64,000 nt of DNA from a beta proteobacterium AAP65 (GTDB lineage: Bacteria > Pseudomonadota > Gammaproteobacteria > Burkholderiales > Burkholderiaceae_C). Made by a program: the position numbers and the translations under genes. Positions 40,668 to 50,802 of the stretch are shown piece after piece (the first letter of the stretch is position 1; each line of letters begins with the position of its first letter). The stretch spans positions 277,869-341,868 of the forward strand of contig LJHW01000004.1 of assembly GCA_001295865.1 (NCBI GenBank), written 5' to 3'. The notes under the pieces are model-generated. The model ran no database searches, had not been told where the DNA came from, and saw nothing but the letters and a program-made list of their open reading frames with translations.

Positions 40668-42892
40668 GCCACCAGCTCCCAACCCGGCATGCCGGTCTGC
40701 CACATCACGAAGGCAAACACATCGGCGCGTTCGTCAAGCGCCTGCGACTTGGTGTCGCCGATGCCGTGGCCGGCGGCGTAGTCCAGCCGCACCAGCACGG
40801 GCTTGCCGCTGGCGCTGGCGGCCATCAGGCGCGCCGCGGTCTTGGTGGTGTTCCAGACCTCCACGCGCGGGTCGTTCACGCCGTGAGTGAACATCACGGC
40901 CGGGTACTTCACGCCGTCCTGGATCTGGTGGTAGGTGCTCATGGCCAGCAGCGCGCGGAAGCCGGGCTCCGTCTTGCGGCTGCCGAACTCGGGGATGTTG
41001 GGCACGCCGTTGGGCGTGGTTTCGGCGCGCACCATGTCCAGCGCGCCCACCGCCGGCACCACCGCCGCGAAGAGGTCGGGCCGCTCGCACATCGCCATGC
41101 CCACCAGGATGCCGCCCGCGCTGCCGCCCCAGATGGCCAGGCGCGAGGGCCGTGTCCACTTCTGCGCCACCAGGTACTCGGCGCAGGCGATGAAGTCGCG
41201 CCAGGTGTTGGGCTTGGTGGCTTTCTGGCCGGCCAGGTGCCAGTCTTTGCCGAACACCGCACTGCCGCGCGGGTTGGCCACCGCGAACACACCGCCGGCT
41301 TCCAGCCAGGCCAGGCGGCTGGGGCTGAAGAAGGGCTCTTCGGTGATGCCGTAGCTGGCGTAGCCATAGAGCAGCGTCGGGTTGGCGCCGTCCAGCGGCG
41401 TGTTGCGGCTGTGCAGGATGCTCAGCGGCACCAGCGCGCCGTCGTGGCTCTTGACCATCACCTCGGTGGCGGTGATGTGCGCGGGCGCGTCGAAAGGCCC
41501 GGCCGGCTGCAGCGTGGTGTTGGCCACGCTGCCGTCGGCCGCCACGCTGAAGATCTGGCGTGCGCGCGTCCAGCTCTGCAGGTCGATCACCACGCCGGGC
41601 AGCTCGGGCGCGGGGCTGCCGATATTGAACGAGCCCAGCACCGGCAGCTGCACCTCTTGCAGCGGCGCGCCCTCGGTGGGCGCCATCTTGAAGAGCTTCT
41701 TGACGTTGCCGTCGCGCACATCGAGGTACACCGCGTCGGCCGCTGCCACCAGGCGGCCCAGCACGCGCCCGCTCTCGGGCACCAGCGTCGCGGCCTGGGC
41801 GATGTCAAAACCTGGCAGCCGCCCGCCCACCAGCTTGTAGCGCGGCGCGCCGCGGTGCGTGGTGGCGAAGACGCGGTCGCCGATCACGGCCAGCGAGGTC
41901 ACGCCATCGGCCTGCGCGAACAAACGCTGCCAGGCCGGGCGGCCGGCGCGCAGCGCCGCCTCGGTGCTGTGCCAGGCCGAGAACTCGGGCGAAACACCGT
42001 CCTGCACCTGCGCGATGGCGCGGCCGTCGGGCAGGATCTCGATGAAGGGGAACTCGGTGGCCGGGATGTCGATGGGGCTCTTGTCGCCGGCCCGCAGCAG
42101 CACACGGATGCTGCGTTCGGTACCGCCCACCGGCATCACGCAGGCCATGCTGCGCTGGTATTTTTCGGTGGCGGGTGCGCCCTTCTTCAGCGCCTGGATG
42201 CGGTGGAAGTAGACCTGCCGCCCGTCGCGCGACCAGCTGATGCCGCCCCAGAGCACACGCTCGATGATGGGCCCGATCTGGCGGCCCGTGGCCACCTCGA
42301 GCACGCGCAGGGCCGCGTCTTCGCTGCCGCCGGCCGACACGCCCAGCGCCACCACGCGCCCATCGGGCGAGGCCGAGAACCAGTTGATGGCGTGCGGCGT
42401 GCCGGTGGCCTTTTTCAGCGTCTCGGGGTCGAAGAGCACACGCTCGGTGCCGCTCACGCCCGCGCGCACGCACAGCTTGAACTGGTCTTCGGTGGCGCCG
42501 CGGCGCTGGTAGAAAAGCAGGTCACCAGCGCGGCGCTGCACCTCGCCCACACGCGCCGAGGCGCTGGCGTCGATGGCCTCCAGGCGGCGGCGCAGCGCGG
42601 CACGCCCGCCGATGCGCTGCAGCGTGGCCGTGGCGTGTTCGCTGTGGGCCTTCATCCAGCCGGCGACGTCGGCAGCCTTGGCGTCTTCGAAGTGGCGGTA
42701 GGGGTCGTTGACGGTGGTGCCGAAAAAGGTCTCGGGCACGTTGCGCACGGCGGCCACCGGCAGGCCGGGTGGCTGTGAAGACAAGGCCGCGGCGGCCGCC
42801 TGGGCCAACACGCTGCGCGGCAGCAGCAGCGCGGCCGGCAGCGCGGCGGCGGTGAACAGGGTGGCGCGGCGCAGGGCGTCTGGGCGGGGCAT
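40664..42892 (-). CDS. Prolyl oligopeptidase family serine peptidase (S9A), exported, second paralogue
   Basis: This is a 742-residue peptidase. The N-terminus has RRATLFTAAALPAALLLPRSVLAQ, a signal peptide with a twin Arg that could suit the Tat route. The oligopeptidase start is FFGTTVNDPYRHFEDAKA, then the propeller (GTPHAINWF, VSAGGSEDAALRVL). The hydrolase triad is Ser in AIWGGSAGGILVGMAM, Asp in HGVNDPRVEVW and His in YAAGHGIGDTK. An in-frame ATG 33 bases upstream is an alternative start. It is clearly related to the peptidase at 32734-34917, so a duplication within about 8 kb, now in opposite orientation, is likely. Confidence 0.9.
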   Translation of the reverse strand: MPRPDALRRATLFTAAALPAALLLPRSVLAQAAAAALSSQPPGLPVAAVRNVPETFFGTTVNDPYRHFEDAKAADVAGWMKAHSEHATATLQRIGGRAALRRRLEAIDASASARVGEVQRRAGDLLFYQRRGATEDQFKLCVRAGVSGTERVLFDPETLKKATGTPHAINWFSASPDGRVVALGVSAGGSEDAALRVLEVATGRQIGPIIERVLWGGISWSRDGRQVYFHRIQALKKGAPATEKYQRSMACVMPVGGTERSIRVLLRAGDKSPIDIPATEFPFIEILPDGRAIAQVQDGVSPEFSAWHSTEAALRAGRPAWQRLFAQADGVTSLAVIGDRVFATTHRGAPRYKLVGGRLPGFDIAQAATLVPESGRVLGRLVAAADAVYLDVRDGNVKKLFKMAPTEGAPLQEVQLPVLGSFNIGSPAPELPGVVIDLQSWTRARQIFSVAADGSVANTTLQPAGPFDAPAHITATEVMVKSHDGALVPLSILHSRNTPLDGANPTLLYGYASYGITEEPFFSPSRLAWLEAGGVFAVANPRGSAVFGKDWHLAGQKATKPNTWRDFIACAEYLVAQKWTRPSRLAIWGGSAGGILVGMAMCERPDLFAAVVPAVGALDMVRAETTPNGVPNIPEFGSRKTEPGFRALLAMSTYHQIQDGVKYPAVMFTHGVNDPRVEVWNTTKTAARLMAASASGKPVLVRLDYAAGHGIGDTKSQALDERADVFAFVMWQTGMPGWELVA

Positions 42893-42959
42893 GGGGCGGG
42901 GCTCCAAAGGCATTGAAGCCCCCATGCTAGCGACGCCCGCGAAGCGCCCCTGCGCGGCA

Positions 42960-42993
42960 CGGTGAGCCGGGTGAGCCGGGTGAGCTGTGTGAG
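42960..42993. repeat. Short 9-bp direct repeats
   Basis: GTGAGCCGG occurs twice in tandem, followed by two decayed copies (GTGAGCTGT, GTGAGGGGC), between the S9A peptidase start and the end of the cytochrome gene. It is probably slippage with no clear function. Confidence 0.5.
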
Positions 42994-43051
42994 GGGCGAG
43001 GCTGGGCGGCTGCTTGTGCCCACCGCACCGGCCACGGCCTGTCGCGCGTGT

Positions 43052-44350
43052 TCAGTCGCCGCCGCGCCAGCGCGCCACGTCGAAGGCGTTCAGCGTGCTC
43101 GCCTGCGCGTTCTCGCGGCGGCGCAGCCAGGTGGCCAGGTCGGCGATGTCGGCATCGCTCAGCACATGCGCAAAAGGCGGCATGCCGTAAGGCCGCGGGT
43201 GCGCGGCCGTCACCGGGCCGAAACCGCCCAGCGCGATGGCGCGCACCAGGTTGGCGGGCGGGTCCATGGTGACCAAACGGTTGCCGGCCAGCGGCGGCAC
43301 CACCCGTTCACCGCTGGGCAGCACGCCGCCATCGCCAGTGGCGCCATGGCAATCGGCGCAGTGCTCGGCGTAAAGCTTCTCGCCGTGCGCCAGGCGCTCA
43401 GGCGCGGGGGGGTCAACGTGGCGCGGCGCCGGCTCGGCCACCACGGGCAGCGACTTCAGATACACCGCCATCGCGCGCAGGTCGGCCGCGGGCAGGTGCT
43501 GCGTACTCTGCGCCACCACCTCGGCCATCGGGCCCAGGGCTTGGCCACGCGGCGCACGGCCGTCGCGCAGCAAGGCCACGATCTCGCCCACGGGCCAATC
43601 GGCCACGCTGGCCTGGCTGGCGCGGTTCAGTGCTGGCGCGTACCAGTTGCGCGTGGGCAGCAGGCCGCCACCGAAGCCGGCGTCGGCCGTGGCGCCCAGG
43701 GCGTTGCGGCCGCCGTGGCAGGCCACGCAATGCGCCGGGCCGTTGACGAGGTAGGCACCGCGGTTCCACTCGGCGCTTTGCGCCGCGTCGTCTTGCCACG
43801 GGCCGGGGCGGAAAAACAGCACCCGCCAGGCGGCCAGCGCCAGCTGCGTGTTGTAGGGCCAGCGCAGCTCGTGCGGGCGCGCGGGCTGCGCCACGGCGGG
43901 CAGCGTGCGCAGCCAGGCGTAGAGCGCGTCGCTGTCGGCGCGCGGCATGCGCGTGGTCTCGGTGTAGGGGAAGGCCGGCACCAGGCGGCGGCCGTCGGCG
44001 CTGCGGCCGTGCTGCAGCGCACGCCAGAAGTCGTCGGTGCTCCAGCGGCCCAGGCCGGTGCTGGCATCGGGCGTCAGGTTGCCGGCGTAGACGGCGCCGA
44101 AGGGCGTGCGCAGCGCCGGGCCGCTCGCGTAGGGTGCGCCGCCGGGCGTGCTGTGGCAACCGGCGCAATTGCCCGCCAGCGCCAGCACGCGGCCGCGTTC
44201 GATGAGCGCGGGATCGTTCAGCGCCAGCGGCGCGGGGCTGGCTTGCAGCGCCGGTGCGGCATCCAGTGCCAGCACGGCCGCTGCCGCGGCCAGGCCCAGC
44301 AGCGGCAGCGCCACGGCGGCGCCCAGCCAAAGCTTCAGAGAGCGCTTCAT
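43052..44350 (-). CDS. Triheme c-type cytochrome, exported
   Basis: This 432-residue protein has a signal peptide or anchor ([23 protein letters not shown]) and three covalent heme sites: [17 protein letters not shown] and [12 protein letters not shown]. The first domain resembles the cytochrome subunit of membrane-bound alcohol/gluconate dehydrogenases ([48 protein letters not shown]). It should carry electrons in the periplasm from a dehydrogenase to the respiratory chain, but no dehydrogenase is adjacent. Its ATG overlaps the stop of the diheme cytochrome gene (ATGA), so they are made together. Confidence 0.92.
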   Translation of the reverse strand: MKRSLKLWLGAAVALPLLGLAAAAAVLALDAAPALQASPAPLALNDPALIERGRVLALAGNCAGCHSTPGGAPYASGPALRTPFGAVYAGNLTPDASTGLGRWSTDDFWRALQHGRSADGRRLVPAFPYTETTRMPRADSDALYAWLRTLPAVAQPARPHELRWPYNTQLALAAWRVLFFRPGPWQDDAAQSAEWNRGAYLVNGPAHCVACHGGRNALGATADAGFGGGLLPTRNWYAPALNRASQASVADWPVGEIVALLRDGRAPRGQALGPMAEVVAQSTQHLPAADLRAMAVYLKSLPVVAEPAPRHVDPPAPERLAHGEKLYAEHCADCHGATGDGGVLPSGERVVPPLAGNRLVTMDPPANLVRAIALGGFGPVTAAHPRPYGMPPFAHVLSDADIADLATWLRRRENAQASTLNAFDVARWRGGD

Positions 44351-45069
44351 GGCGCCACCGCGCTGCCGCACTTCATCGGCAAGGCCTCGCCCGCCGCTGG
44401 CGCGGCGGCCACGCGTGCGCCGGCCGGCACAGGTTGGCTGGCCAGCCAGGCGGTGACGGCGCCCAGGTCCTCGGGCGAGAGCTGCCGCGCGATGCTGGCC
44501 ATGCAGTCGGGCGCGTGGGCGCGGCGCTGGCCGTTGCGCCAGGCGCCGAGCTGGCCGATGAGGTAATCACGCGGCAAACCCAGCAAACCCGGCGTGGCTG
44601 GCAGGCGGCCGGTGAGCGAGGCACCGTGGCAGCTGCTGCAGGCCGGCAGCTGGCGCGCGGCATCACCTTGCAAGGCGAGCTGCTGGCCGCGCGCCAGTGT
44701 GGCGGCATCGGCGCGCGCCGGCGGGGGCGCGGCGTAGGGCAGCTCCAACGCGGCGTAGTGCTGAGCGATCTCGCGCAGATAGGCGTCAGGCAGCGGCGCC
44801 ACCAGCCCCACCATCGGGCCGTAAGCACGCCGGCCTTCGCGGAAGTTCAGCAGCTGGTTGTAGACATAACCCGCCGGCTTGCCGGCGATGCGCGGGTGGT
44901 AGCCATCGGGCGCGGCACGGCCCTGCGCGCCGTGGCAGGTGCTGCAAGCGGCCAGGCGCGCGGCCAAGGTGTCTTCGATCGTCGCCGGTGCGGCGAGCAA
45001 GGCGGCGGGCAACAGGGCCCCCACCGCGAACGTGGCCCCCAGCAGGGCCTTCCAGAGAGCGCTTTTCAC
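44347..45069 (-). CDS. Diheme cytochrome c (c4-like), exported
   Basis: This is a 240-residue periplasmic protein. The signal peptide ends near ALLAAPA. Two class I heme domains are marked by [30 protein letters not shown] and [24 protein letters not shown], each with an expected Met ligand further on (GPMVGLV; CMASIA). Cytochrome c4-type proteins shuttle electrons between membrane complexes. It leads a two-gene operon with the triheme cytochrome and is divergent from gcl across 99 bp, so both may share regulatory DNA. Confidence 0.92.
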   Translation of the reverse strand: MKSALWKALLGATFAVGALLPAALLAAPATIEDTLAARLAACSTCHGAQGRAAPDGYHPRIAGKPAGYVYNQLLNFREGRRAYGPMVGLVAPLPDAYLREIAQHYAALELPYAAPPPARADAATLARGQQLALQGDAARQLPACSSCHGASLTGRLPATPGLLGLPRDYLIGQLGAWRNGQRRAHAPDCMASIARQLSPEDLGAVTAWLASQPVPAGARVAAAPAAGEALPMKCGSAVAP

Positions 45070-45168
45070 GCCGTCATTCCACCACGGAATAGCTCATATC
45101 CGCTGGCTGCGCTTCTCGCGCCCAGCCCTGCGCCCCAGCATCCGCGCACCTCAAAAGGAGACACGACG

Positions 45169-46959
45169 ATGGCAAAGATGAAGGCCGCGATGGCCGCCGT
45201 GCTGGTGATGGAAAAAGAAGGCATCACGCAGGCCTTCGGCGTGCCCGGTGCCGCGATCAACCCGCTCTACGCCGCGCTGCGCGAACGCCAGGGCATCGCC
45301 CACATCCTGGCCCGGCACGTGGAAGCCGCCAGCCACATGGCCGAGGGCTACACGCGCGCCAAGGCCGGCAACATCGGCGTGTGCATCGGCACCAGCGGCC
45401 CGGCGGGCACCGACATGATCACCGGCCTGTACAGCGCCGGCGCCGACAGCATCCCCATCCTGTGCATCACCGGCCAGGCGCCGCGCGCGCGGCTGTACAA
45501 GGAAGACTTCCAGGCCGTTGACATCGAGAGCATCGCCAAACCAGTGACGAAGATGGCCGTGACCGTGCGCGAGCCCGGCCAGGTGCCGCGCGCCTTCCAG
45601 CAGGCCTTCCACCTGATGCGCAGCGGCCGCCCGGGCCCGGTGCTGATCGACCTGCCGTTCGACGTGCAGATGGCCGAGATCGAGTTCGACATCGACACCT
45701 ACGAGCCGCTGCCTGTCTACAAGCCCGCGGCCACGCGCAAGCAGATCGAGAAAGCGCTGGACATGCTGCAGGCCGCCGAGAAGCCGCTGATCGTGGCCGG
45801 CGGCGGCATCATCAACGCCGATGCTTCTGCGCTGCTGGTGGAGCTGGCCGAACTGACTGGCGTGCCCGTGATCCCCACGCTGATGGGCTGGGGCTGCATT
45901 CCCGACGACCACCCGCTGATGGCCGGCATGGTGGGCCTGCAGACCAGCCATCGGTATGGCAACGCCACCATGCTGGCGTCGGACTTCGTGCTCGGCATCG
46001 GCAACCGCTGGGCCAACCGCCACACCGGCAGCGTCGAGACCTACACCGCGGGCCGCAAGTTCGTGCACGTGGACATCGAGCCCACGCAGATCGGCCGCGT
46101 GTTCACGCCGGATTTCGGCATCGTCAGCGATGCGAAGCTGGCGCTGGAGCTCTTCGTGGAAGTGGCCCGCGAGCGCCAGGCCGCGGGCGCTTTGAAGGAC
46201 CGTGCCGACTGGGCCTTCCGCTGCCAGGAGCGCAAGCGCCTGATGCACCGCAAGACGCACTTCGAGCAGGTGCCGGTGAAGCCGCAGCGGGTGTACGAGG
46301 AGATGAACCGCGCCTTCGGCCGCGACACCGTCTACGTCACCACCATCGGCCTGAGCCAGATCGCGGGCGCGCAGTTCCTGCACGTCTTCGAGCCGCGGCA
46401 GTGGATCAACTGCGGCCAGGCCGGCCCGCTGGGCTGGACGCTGCCGGCGGCCCTCGGCGTGGTGGCCAGCGACACCACCAAGACGGTGGTGGGCCTGTGC
46501 GGCGACTACGACTTCCAGTTCCTCATCGAAGAGCTGGCCGTGGGCGCGCAGTTCAAGCTGCCGCTGGTGGTGGTGCTGGTCAACAACAGCTACCTGGGCC
46601 TGATCCGCCAGAGCCAGCGCGGCTTCGACATGGATTTCTGCGTGCAGCTGGCCTACGACAACATCAACGTCGACGACGCCGCGCTCAAGGGCTACGGCAT
46701 GGACCACGCCAAGGTGGTGGAAGGCATGGGCTGCAAGGCGTTGCGCGTGACCGACCCGGCCAAGATCGAAGGCGCGCTGCAGCAGGCCAAACTCATGGCC
46801 CATGATCTGCGCGTGCCGGTGGTGGTGGAGGTGATCCTGGAAAAGGTGACCAACATCGCCATGGGCACCGAGATCGACAAGATCAACGAATTCGAAGAGA
46901 TCGACTGCCGGCATCCGCAAGGCCGTGAAGGCTTGCAGATGGCCGGCCTGCTGGAGTGA
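45169..46959 (+). CDS. gcl: Glyoxylate carboligase (tartronate-semialdehyde synthase)
   Basis: This 596-residue thiamine-diphosphate enzyme joins two glyoxylates to tartronate semialdehyde with loss of CO2. It follows E. coli Gcl in length. Val51 ([16 protein letters not shown]) stands where most ThDP enzymes have the catalytic Glu, a hallmark of Gcl. The FAD/ThDP domains show [43 protein letters not shown], and the ThDP motif [17 protein letters not shown] ending near [16 protein letters not shown] precedes the ATG. hyi and glxR follow in order. Confidence 0.97.
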   Translation: MAKMKAAMAAVLVMEKEGITQAFGVPGAAINPLYAALRERQGIAHILARHVEAASHMAEGYTRAKAGNIGVCIGTSGPAGTDMITGLYSAGADSIPILCITGQAPRARLYKEDFQAVDIESIAKPVTKMAVTVREPGQVPRAFQQAFHLMRSGRPGPVLIDLPFDVQMAEIEFDIDTYEPLPVYKPAATRKQIEKALDMLQAAEKPLIVAGGGIINADASALLVELAELTGVPVIPTLMGWGCIPDDHPLMAGMVGLQTSHRYGNATMLASDFVLGIGNRWANRHTGSVETYTAGRKFVHVDIEPTQIGRVFTPDFGIVSDAKLALELFVEVARERQAAGALKDRADWAFRCQERKRLMHRKTHFEQVPVKPQRVYEEMNRAFGRDTVYVTTIGLSQIAGAQFLHVFEPRQWINCGQAGPLGWTLPAALGVVASDTTKTVVGLCGDYDFQFLIEELAVGAQFKLPLVVVLVNNSYLGLIRQSQRGFDMDFCVQLAYDNINVDDAALKGYGMDHAKVVEGMGCKALRVTDPAKIEGALQQAKLMAHDLRVPVVVEVILEKVTNIAMGTEIDKINEFEEIDCRHPQGREGLQMAGLLE

Positions 46960-46964
46960 ACCTG

Positions 46965-47762
46965 ATGCCGCGTTTTGCCGCCAACCTGTCGATGCTGTTC
47001 ACCGAGGTGCCGTTGCTGGAGCGCTTCGAGCGCGCAGCACGCGCCGGCTTCACGACGGTGGAGCTGCAGTTCCCGTACGAAGCCCCGGCCGAAGAACTGC
47101 GCAAGCGTCTGCAGGCCAACCGGCTGAAGATGGTGCTGCACAACCTGCCCGCGGGTGACTGGGCGGCCGGCGAGCGCGGCATCGCCTGCCACCCCGACCG
47201 CGTGGACGAGTTCCGCGCCGGCGTGGCCCGCGCCATCCACTACGCGCAGGCGCTGGAGGTGCCGCAGCTCAACTGCCTGGCCGGCAAGGCGCCGGCCGGC
47301 GTGCCCGAGGCTGTGCTGCGACTGACTTTCGTCGAGAACCTGCGTTTCGCGGCCGCGGCACTGAAGGAGGTGGGGCTGAAGCTGCTGATCGAGCCCATCA
47401 ACACCTACGACATCCCCGGCTTCTGGCTGCACGGCACCGCGCAGGCGCTGGCGGTGCTGGACGAGGTGGGCGCGGACAACGCCTACCTGCAGTACGACGT
47501 CTACCACGCGCAGCGCTACGAGGGCGAGCTGGCCGCGACGATGGAAAAGCACCTGGGCCGCATCGGGCACATCCAGGTGGCTGACAACCCGGGGCGCCAT
47601 GAGCCAGGCACGGGCGAGATCAACTTCGCCTTCCTCTTCGCGCACCTGCAGCGCATCGGCTACAAAGGCTGGGTCGGTTGCGAGTACAAGCCCGCCACCA
47701 CCACCGAAGCCGGCCTGGGCTGGCTGGAAACAGCACGCCGGCAGTTGCGCAGCGCTCCCTGA
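46965..47762 (+). CDS. hyi: Hydroxypyruvate isomerase
   Basis: This is a 265-residue TIM-barrel enzyme that interconverts hydroxypyruvate and tartronate semialdehyde. Markers are MPRFAANLSMLFTEVPLLERF, GFTTVELQFPYE, LHNLPAGDWAAGERGIACHPDR, LLIEPINTYDIPGFWL with the metal Glu, LQYDVYHAQRYEGEL, HIQVADNPGRHEPGTGEINF, and GCEYKPATTTEAGLGW. The ATG is used; a GTG 9 bases earlier overlaps the gcl stop and could be used instead. Either way it is coupled to gcl. Confidence 0.95.
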   Translation: MPRFAANLSMLFTEVPLLERFERAARAGFTTVELQFPYEAPAEELRKRLQANRLKMVLHNLPAGDWAAGERGIACHPDRVDEFRAGVARAIHYAQALEVPQLNCLAGKAPAGVPEAVLRLTFVENLRFAAAALKEVGLKLLIEPINTYDIPGFWLHGTAQALAVLDEVGADNAYLQYDVYHAQRYEGELAATMEKHLGRIGHIQVADNPGRHEPGTGEINFAFLFAHLQRIGYKGWVGCEYKPATTTEAGLGWLETARRQLRSAP

Positions 47763-47773
47763 AGGAAGAAGAC

Positions 47774-48667
47774 ATGAAGTTGGGATTCATCGGCCTGGGC
47801 ATCATGGGCACGCCCATGGCCGGCCACCTGCGTGCCGCCGGGCACGAGCTTTACGTCACCACGCGCAGCAAGCTGCCACAGGCCTTGCTGGATGCCGGCG
47901 CGGTGGCCTGCGCCAGCGGCAAAGAGGTGGCCGAAGCGGCGGAAGTCATCTTCACCATGGTGCCCGACACGCCCGATGTCGAGGCTGTGCTCTTCGGCCC
48001 CAAGGGCGTGGCCGCCGGCCTGCAGCCCGGCAAGACCGTGGTGGACATGAGCAGCATCTCGCCCATCGCCACGAAAACCTTCGCCGAGAAGATCAAGGCA
48101 CTGGGCTGCGAGTACGTGGACGCACCCGTCAGCGGCGGCGAGGTGGGCGCCAAGGCCGCCAGCCTCACCATCATGGTGGGCGCCAGCGAGGCCGCATTTG
48201 CGCAGGTGCTGCCGCTGCTGCAGCTGATGGGCAAGAACATCACCCACGTGGGCGGCAACGGCGACGGCCAGACCACCAAGGTGGCCAACCAGATCATCGT
48301 GGCGCTGAACATCGCGGCCGTGAGCGAGGCCCTGGTCTTCGCCAGCAAGGCCGGCGCCGACCCAGCCAAGGTGCGCCAGGCGCTGATGGGCGGCTTCGCC
48401 AGCAGCCGCATTCTGGAAGTGCACGGCGAACGCATGATCAAGCGAACCTTCAACCCCGGCTTCCGCATCGGCCTGCACCAGAAAGACCTGAACCTTGCAC
48501 TGCAAGGCGCCAAGGCCCTGGGCGTGAGCCTGCCGCAGACCGCGGGTGCCGCGCAGCTGATGCAGGCCTGTGCCGCGCAGGGCTGGGGCGAGCTCGACCA
48601 CAGCGCGCTGGTGAAGGCGCTGGAGCTGATGGCGGCGCATGCGGTGGCCGGCGAGCCCGGCACCTGA
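47774..48667 (+). CDS. glxR: 2-hydroxy-3-oxopropionate (tartronate semialdehyde) reductase
   Basis: This 297-residue enzyme reduces tartronate semialdehyde to D-glycerate with NAD(P)H. It belongs to the beta-hydroxyacid dehydrogenase family: coenzyme fold GFIGLGIMGTPMAGHL, substrate loop DAPVSGGEVGAKAASL at 117-132, catalytic Lys169 in GQTTKVANQ and the late GLHQKDLNLAL. It completes the glycerate pathway from glyoxylate. The purine-rich GAAGGAAGAA lies right before the ATG. A strong terminator follows. Glycerate kinase is not in the cluster. Confidence 0.95.
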   Translation: MKLGFIGLGIMGTPMAGHLRAAGHELYVTTRSKLPQALLDAGAVACASGKEVAEAAEVIFTMVPDTPDVEAVLFGPKGVAAGLQPGKTVVDMSSISPIATKTFAEKIKALGCEYVDAPVSGGEVGAKAASLTIMVGASEAAFAQVLPLLQLMGKNITHVGGNGDGQTTKVANQIIVALNIAAVSEALVFASKAGADPAKVRQALMGGFASSRILEVHGERMIKRTFNPGFRIGLHQKDLNLALQGAKALGVSLPQTAGAAQLMQACAAQGWGELDHSALVKALELMAAHAVAGEPGT

Positions 48668-48672
48668 AAACA

Positions 48673-48713
48673 CCGCGGGCCGCCGGCACCATCAGGTACC
48701 CGGCGGCCCGCGG
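48673..48713. terminator. Strong terminator after glxR
   Basis: A perfect 14-bp GC stem (48673-48686 with 48700-48713) has a 13-base loop and starts 5 bp past the glxR stop. It lies between convergent genes and should work in both directions. No T-run is present. Confidence 0.75.
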
Positions 48714-48738
48714 CCAGCCAGCCCGGCGCGGCCGACGC

Positions 48739-50298
48739 TCAGGTGCTGACGCGGAACACCGCCACCAGCGAGGTCAGCTCGCCGGCCTGCTGGCGCAGGC
48801 TTTCGGCGGCGGCGGCACTTTCTTCCACCAAGGCCGCGTTCTGCTGCGTGCCCTGGTCCAGCGAGCCCACGGCCTGGTTCACCTGGCTGATGCCGCGCGA
48901 CTGTTCGTTGGTGGCCGCGTCCATCTCGGCGATCAGGTCGGTCACGCGGCGCACCTGGGCGACGATCTCGTCCATGGTGCGGCCCGCATCGGCCACGAGT
49001 TCGGTGCCGGCCTGCACCCGCTCCACCGATTCACCGATCAGGCTCTTGATCTCGCGCGCCGCTTCAGCGCTGCGCTGCGCCAGGCTGCGCACCTCGCCGG
49101 CCACCACGGCAAAACCGCGGCCCTGCTCGCCGGCCCGCGCCGCCTCCACCGCAGCGTTCAGCGCCAGGATGTTGGTCTGGAAGGCAATGCCGTCGATGGT
49201 GCCGATGATGTCGGCGATGCGGCGACTGCTGCCGCTGATCTGGTCCATGGTCTGCACCACGCGGCCCACCACGGCGCCGCCGCGGTCGGCCACCTCCACC
49301 GCGGTGCCGGCCAGCTGGCTGGCCTGGCGCGCGGTTTCGGCGCTGCGCGCCACCGATTCGGTCATCTGCTGCAGCGAAGCCGCGGTTTGCTGCAGCGCAG
49401 CGGCCTGCTGCTCGGTGCGCTGCGAGAGGTCGGCGTTGCCGCCGGCGATCTCGGCCGAGGCGGTGCTGATGCTGTCGGCCGACTGGCGCACACGGCCGAT
49501 CAAACCCACCAGCTGCGCCTGCATGTCGTTCATCGCGGCCAGCACCTGGCCGGTGGCGTCGCGGCCGGCCACAGCTGGCGGGCTGGAGAGGTCGCCCTGC
49601 GCGACGGTGCGCGCCATGCGCGCAGCCCGCTCCAGCGGTTGCACCAGGCGCTGCACCACCACCCAGGTGATGGCGCCCGCCAGCGCCAGCGCCAGCGCCG
49701 ACGCCAGCGCGAGGATCAGGTTGTTGCGCTGGGCCTGGCCGTGGGCTTTCGCGTTTGCATCGGCCATGGCTGCGCGCTCGAAGCCGGCCAGCGTGTCGAT
49801 GGCCTTGGCCGCTTGCGCGTAGGAGTTGTCGAGCGTGAACACGAAACTGGCGGCCGTGGCCACACCCGCGGCCTTGATGTCCAGGGTTTCGCGCGCCGTC
49901 GCGTCGTAAATCTTGAACTCCTTGGCCACGGCGGCCAGAGCGGCCTGCTGCTCTTCCGTGAGATCCGGCTGTGCCCGCACCTTCTCCAGCTGCTGCGTGT
50001 AGCCGTCCAGCAGGCCCAGGATGCGCTTGTCGAGCTCGGCGATGCGCTCGGGGCGCTGGCCGATGGCCTCCCACGACATGCTCTGCATCACCAGGCGCTG
50101 CAGCTCCTGCATGCCGCCGGCCAGGGCCTGCGTCTGTTCCAGACGCGGCACGTTGACGCTCTGCACCTGCTCGAAGCCGGCCAGCAGGCTGCGGGTGGAG
50201 GCCCAGGCGCTGACCGCCAGCAACACCAGGCACAGCAAGGCGAAGGCCGGCGCCAGCGCCACCTTCAGCGCCACCGGCGCGTCATCCAGGAATCTCAT
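48739..50298 (-). CDS. Methyl-accepting chemotaxis protein
   Basis: This 519-residue transmembrane receptor has TM1 near residues 12-34 ([20 protein letters not shown]). A periplasmic helical, four-helix-bundle-like region of about 160 residues follows, then TM2 near 195-215 ([24 protein letters not shown]) and a HAMP domain ([21 protein letters not shown]). The signalling coiled coil has the conserved tip [37 protein letters not shown]. No C-terminal CheR-binding pentapeptide is seen. It lies 42 bp behind the free Cache protein, so the two are co-transcribed and may act as sensor and receptor. Confidence 0.95.
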   Translation of the reverse strand: MRFLDDAPVALKVALAPAFALLCLVLLAVSAWASTRSLLAGFEQVQSVNVPRLEQTQALAGGMQELQRLVMQSMSWEAIGQRPERIAELDKRILGLLDGYTQQLEKVRAQPDLTEEQQAALAAVAKEFKIYDATARETLDIKAAGVATAASFVFTLDNSYAQAAKAIDTLAGFERAAMADANAKAHGQAQRNNLILALASALALALAGAITWVVVQRLVQPLERAARMARTVAQGDLSSPPAVAGRDATGQVLAAMNDMQAQLVGLIGRVRQSADSISTASAEIAGGNADLSQRTEQQAAALQQTAASLQQMTESVARSAETARQASQLAGTAVEVADRGGAVVGRVVQTMDQISGSSRRIADIIGTIDGIAFQTNILALNAAVEAARAGEQGRGFAVVAGEVRSLAQRSAEAAREIKSLIGESVERVQAGTELVADAGRTMDEIVAQVRRVTDLIAEMDAATNEQSRGISQVNQAVGSLDQGTQQNAALVEESAAAAESLRQQAGELTSLVAVFRVST

Positions 50299-50340
50299 GG
50301 TCTGAACCTCTCAGGGACGGAAGAAGGTGCAGCGTGCGCG

Positions 50341-50802
50341 TCAGCGGTAGATGCCCACGCCGATCAGCGACTTGCCATCCGGGCCCTTGCGCACATAGCT
50401 CGACTTGCCCTCGACTTTCTTGGTCTGCGGGTGGGCCCAGTCGTAATCCACCCAGCCGGTGCCCGACTTGGCGGCAAGTTCCTGCATGGCCGGGAAAATG
50501 CCCTTGCCGTTGGCGTCCTTCATGTTGGCCATGTTGCGGCCCACGAGCTTGTCGTTGGCACCGTGCGAGAGAAACACGCCCTTCTCGTCGAAAACGAAGA
50601 CGTAGAGGTCCTTCTTCACCCACTTGGCCTTGTCGCTGGTGAAGTCGGCATTGGCCTTCTCGGAACCCACGGCCTTGAGGTGCTCGAACGCGGCGTTGAC
50701 CATGGCAATGGCCTCCTGCTTGGTGCCACGTTCTTCGGCCAGCGCGGGGGCGGCAAGAACGAGCAGGGCGGCGGGCAGGGCGAAGAGTTGGCGACGAAGC
50801 AT
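50341..50802 (-). CDS. Free-standing periplasmic single-Cache protein
   Basis: This 153-residue protein has a signal peptide (LFALPAALLVLAAPALAEE) and one single-Cache (sCache_2-like) domain and nothing else. Recognisable parts are EAIAMVNAAFEHLKAVG, KKDLYVFVFDEKGVFLSHGANDKLVGRNMA, KGIFPAMQELAAKSGTGWVDYDWAHPQTKKVEGKSSYVRK and LIGVGIYR. Such domains normally sit inside receptors and bind small organic acids. GGAGACC precedes the start. It is directly upstream of the MCP gene, whose own periplasmic part is a helical bundle, so a bind-and-present role is a reasonable guess. Confidence 0.85.
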   Translation of the reverse strand: MLRRQLFALPAALLVLAAPALAEERGTKQEAIAMVNAAFEHLKAVGSEKANADFTSDKAKWVKKDLYVFVFDEKGVFLSHGANDKLVGRNMANMKDANGKGIFPAMQELAAKSGTGWVDYDWAHPQTKKVEGKSSYVRKGPDGKSLIGVGIYR

